In this document: positions 61,868 to 64,000 of the stretch, one piece after another | Layout of the letters: each line of letters opens with the position of its first letter | How positions within the stretch are numbered: position 1 is the first letter of the stretch | Assembly: GCF_014673215.1 (NCBI RefSeq) | Contig: NZ_JACWMS010000002.1 | Span: forward strand, 1,426,001 to 1,490,000 | From: Gordonia hankookensis | Lineage (GTDB): Bacteria; Actinomycetota; Actinomycetes; Mycobacteriales; Mycobacteriaceae | Length of the DNA stretch: 64,000 nt | Direction: 5' to 3' | Program-made: the position numbers and the translations under genes | Notes under the pieces: model-generated | The model's input: only the letters and a program-made list of their open reading frames with translations | Told to the model about the DNA's origin: nothing | The model's database searches: none

Positions 61868-63043
61868 ATGCGATCTTCCAGAGCCATCACCACGCTGATC
61901 GGCGCCTGCGTCACCGCTGTGGCCGCCGTCCTCATCGCCGTCCTCCCCCTGGCACATGCCGGCGCGGCGTCCACCAAGGGCATGGGCGGCGGTGCGTCGT
62001 CATCGCAGTCGGGGAACAGCAAGAGCGGCCACGACAAGGCCCCGTCACCGGGAAACCGGGGCGGCGAGGCGCATCAGCTCAAGCCTCGGCCAGGGACGTC
62101 GAGTCCGAACAGCAATTCGCCGTCGCCCTCGTCGCCGGGTTCTCCCGGTGCGCAGCCGTCGAAACCGGCGGCCCCCAAGAACCCCTCGACGCCCCAGCGA
62201 TCACCGGCGAAACCGGATCGCGACCCGCACAAGTACTCGCCGAAGACCAAGGCGCCGAATAACAAGGCGCCGAATACTTCTGATCACGCCGGTCGCAGCG
62301 GGAACAAGCGGAAGGGTTCTGACCGTCCATCCGGTCCGTCCGAGAACCGCGGCCCGAACAAGACCGCGCCGAAGACCTTCGCCCGTCCGGACACGTCACC
62401 GGATCGGAGTTCGCACGGACGGCCGGGCGAGAGCGGCCGCACCGGGGAACGCACGCCGGACCGGGACGATCCGCCTGCGACACCTCTGGACAGTCCGGGT
62501 ATGGACGGTGTCGACAATGATCACGACGGCATCGTCGACAACGAGAATCCGTTCGTCGAGCTTCCGCCCGTGGAGATCCCGATGCCGCGGGGTGGCGGTT
62601 TCCCGCTGCCGGGGATGAAGCCGCCGGCTCCGAAGGCGCCGGCAGAGCCTGCACCTGCCCCGGCGCCGAAGGCCCCCGAATCCGCACCGGCCAGACCGAC
62701 GCAGCCGCCCGCCGCCCAGAAGCCCGCCCCCGCGCCGGCGAAGTTGCGGCCATGGCAGCAGGGTGCCCCTCGCCCCCCGCAGGTTCCGGAGGGCTACGTC
62801 GCCGGACCGGCGAGGAACGGAAAGGGTGTCGTGTGGCGTCCGCCGGGTTCCCAGGGCGACGAGAACTCGATCCGGATCATGGAACCGACCCCGCAACACC
62901 CCAACGGGTACGTTCGGTACTACAACAAGTACGGACAACCAGTCGACCAGCAGTTGAAACCGACCGGCCCGGACATGACCCACCACGATTTCGGACCGGA
63001 TGGACAGTTCCCGTCGGTCCCCAGCGGATGGCCACAGAAATGA
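61868..63043 (+). CDS. Exported proline-rich protein with toxin-like C-terminal domain
   Basis: 391 aa. Signal peptide 1-33 (cleavage near AHAGAAS). Residues 35-300 are low-complexity, rich in Pro, Ser, Lys and Ala, with the short repeat KAPN-NKAPN and a calcium-loop motif D216-x-D218-x-D220-G-x-x-D224. The last 90 residues are compact: VVWRPPGSQGDENSIRIMEP, NGYVRYYNKYGQPVDQQ, MTHHDFGP. This ending is the style of C-terminal nuclease domains of polymorphic toxins. A small gene starts inside its stop codon, in immunity position. Export by the Sec route, not ESX. Toxin role inferred. Confidence 0.68.
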   Translation: MRSSRAITTLIGACVTAVAAVLIAVLPLAHAGAASTKGMGGGASSSQSGNSKSGHDKAPSPGNRGGEAHQLKPRPGTSSPNSNSPSPSSPGSPGAQPSKPAAPKNPSTPQRSPAKPDRDPHKYSPKTKAPNNKAPNTSDHAGRSGNKRKGSDRPSGPSENRGPNKTAPKTFARPDTSPDRSSHGRPGESGRTGERTPDRDDPPATPLDSPGMDGVDNDHDGIVDNENPFVELPPVEIPMPRGGGFPLPGMKPPAPKAPAEPAPAPAPKAPESAPARPTQPPAAQKPAPAPAKLRPWQQGAPRPPQVPEGYVAGPARNGKGVVWRPPGSQGDENSIRIMEPTPQHPNGYVRYYNKYGQPVDQQLKPTGPDMTHHDFGPDGQFPSVPSGWPQK

Positions 63044-63420
63044 CGAGCATCACCGACCGATCTCAGACGATCTCCGAGGTCGTGATCGAGCCGTACCGAA
63101 TCGTCGTCCGCACCGATCTCGACTGGGCCGTCGTGCTCGAGGTCTACGATGCGGTTCGCACGGGAGAGGGGGCGGTCATCCCACCGGACGAAGTGCCGAG
63201 CACTCTCGAGTCGCTGACCGGTAGGTCCGTCGACAAGATGGCGGTCGATCACCCGGGGACCTTGTCGCTGACCCTCGACGACCGATCGCGAATCGACATC
63301 GGCTGCGACCCGAGCGGCCGATACGAGGCGTGGTCCGTCGTCGCCCCCGACGGGGTCCGGGCCGTCGCGATGCCCGACGGCGAGGTGGCGTTCTGGGATC
63401 CACCGCCCGTCCAGCAGTGA
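63040..63420 (+). CDS. Putative immunity protein for the exported toxin-like protein
   Basis: 126 aa, ATGA overlap with the upstream gene. No signal peptide; beta-rich pattern (VVIEPYRIVVRTDLDWAVVLEVYD; TLSLTLDDRSRIDIGCDPSGRYEAWSVVAPDG; a final FWDPP) like the DUF6188-type small proteins often encoded next to actinobacterial polymorphic toxins. The tight coupling to a toxin-like gene supports an immunity role. Name and function are inference. Confidence 0.6.
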   Translation: MTSITDRSQTISEVVIEPYRIVVRTDLDWAVVLEVYDAVRTGEGAVIPPDEVPSTLESLTGRSVDKMAVDHPGTLSLTLDDRSRIDIGCDPSGRYEAWSVVAPDGVRAVAMPDGEVAFWDPPPVQQ

Positions 63421-63431
63421 CAGCCTGAACG

Positions 63432-63467
63432 GCCGGCCGCTCTCGCCTCTGGGCAAGGGCGGCCGGC
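63432..63467. terminator. Hairpin terminator between convergent genes
   Basis: GCCGGCCGC (63432-63440) and GCGGCCGGC (63459-63467) form a 9-bp GC-only stem with an 18-nt loop, between the immunity-like gene and the convergent gene at 63477. No T-run. Confidence 0.6.
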
Positions 63468-63476
63468 ACGTATCGG

Positions 63477-64000
63477 TCAGGTGGTGTGATCGTGGCCCGA
63501 CGACTCGGGCCTGCGGTGGTTCTGGGCGTCGTCGAGGGCGCGCAGCGCGGTGCCGAGGCAACGGATGACGTGCCGCCACTCGCGGGCCTCCTCGGCCCGG
63601 TGCTCGGCCTCGTCGGCATCGCCGATCTGGCGGCATGCCTTCTCGTCGACACGGCACCGATTGGACTGCTGGGCGCAGTGGCGCAGATAGCCGAGGATGG
63701 TGGTCTCGTCATACCGGCACAGGGCGGCGATGGTCATCCCGTCCGGCTCCGACCGTTCGTCGACCAGGGCGAGTACACCGTCGAGGCCGGCAGGCATCTC
63801 GTCCGACCCCGTGGGCGAAGGTCGCGGTCGCGCACTGCTGCAGCGCAATCCGATCTCAGTTGCGGCCTCGTGGATGAACGAGTCCCAGATCTCCAGCCCG
63901 GCAGTGAGGTTGGCCGGATGGAAGGCCGAGCACTCGATGCGGTGCGACGCGTGAACCCGGCCATCCTCGATCGACAGACAGATCCCCGGCCACCGCCGGC
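63477..64000 (-). CDS. Unrecognised protein, N-terminus beyond window edge
   Basis: The minus-strand frame is open from the window end to the stop at 63477 (about 174 residues seen). Features: CSAFHPANLTAGLEIWDSFIHEAATEIGL, then DGMTIAALCRYDETTILGYLRHCAQQSNRC and a charged helix DEKACRQIGDADEAEHRAEEAREWRHVIRCLG with a His-rich end. Several Cys (IEC, LCRY, HCAQQ, NRC, KAC, IRC) are spread without a clear knuckle. No family recognised; codon use and position suggest a real gene. Confidence 0.6.
   Translation of the reverse strand, partial: RRWPGICLSIEDGRVHASHRIECSAFHPANLTAGLEIWDSFIHEAATEIGLRCSSARPRPSPTGSDEMPAGLDGVLALVDERSEPDGMTIAALCRYDETTILGYLRHCAQQSNRCRVDEKACRQIGDADEAEHRAEEAREWRHVIRCLGTALRALDDAQNHRRPESSGHDHTT

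Noticed and set aside
62200..62290. Short repeats in the proline-rich gene as CRISPR or tandem array
   Set aside because: Only two imperfect in-frame copies of a Lys-Ala-Pro-Asn unit; a coding low-complexity region, not a regular array.
1..64000. tRNA, rRNA, riboswitch, CRISPR or insertion sequence
   Set aside because: No convincing T-loop/anticodon pattern, rRNA segment, conserved leader element, repeat-spacer array or transposase was seen while reading both strands; small or degenerate elements could be missed without covariance searches.

Overview
The window is high-GC actinobacterial DNA, most likely from a mycolic-acid-containing member of the Corynebacteriales such as Gordonia or a relative. 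Pointers are a CpnT-like NADase toxin with WXG100 (ESX) partners, a DesA3-type desaturase with its Rv3230c-type reductase, a mycothiol-nitroreductase-like thioredoxin-fold protein, a mymA-like oxidation operon and a 13E12/DUF222-HNH protein. No rRNA, tRNA, CRISPR array, transposase or integrase was recognised. The genus is inference.

Layout. 1-4733: a small-acid catabolic cluster (FAH-family hydrolase, MFS importer, Asp/Glu-racemase fused to a GAF-like domain, PuuE/imidase-like deacetylase, GntR regulator), with a strong palindromic operator between the divergent genes. 4571-9173: a type VII-linked toxin locus on the minus strand: two WXG100-like proteins, a 525-aa protein ending in a TNT NADase domain, and three related putative immunity genes. 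One of the three is broken by a TAG stop, and a second copy of the 3' end of the GntR gene lies between the other two. 9304-14609: MerR regulator and divergent alpha/beta hydrolase - SDR - di-iron protein - Baeyer-Villiger monooxygenase operon. 14747-26817: mixed single genes (amidase, SnoaL-like, ketopantoate-reductase-like, beta-lactamase-like serine hydrolase, MarR, acyl-CoA ligase, TetR, secreted esterase, AlkA, DUF222-HNH, DsbA-like).

26909-39556, all minus strand: an aromatic or cyclic-compound catabolic operon (flavin reductase, flavin monooxygenase, extradiol dioxygenase, FAH hydrolase, acetoacetyl-CoA synthetase, amidohydrolase). Upstream lie a GntR regulator, a very large BTAD/AAA regulator and an aldehyde dehydrogenase. 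39780-41433: a three-gene unit (99-aa small protein, FAPNP-motif membrane protein, HTTM-like multi-pass protein) that recalls SdpA/SdpB toxin-maturation pairs. 41534-56849: an aldaric-acid (glucarate/galactarate) region with ketoglutarate semialdehyde dehydrogenase, 5-keto-4-deoxyglucarate dehydratase, two different glucarate-dehydratase-type enolases, LysR, two D-2-hydroxyacid dehydrogenases, a Dpp-type ABC importer and a TSUP permease. 57647-60010: reductase and fatty-acid desaturase pair. 60068-61728: formamidase and divergent FmdB zinc ribbon. 61868-63420: a Sec-exported proline-rich protein with a toxin-like C-terminus and an overlapping putative immunity gene. The window ends inside an unrecognised gene.

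The candidates for something undescribed are the accreted immunity array next to the duplicated GntR tail, the small-protein/FAPNP/HTTM unit, and the racemase-GAF plus imidase-like pathway.
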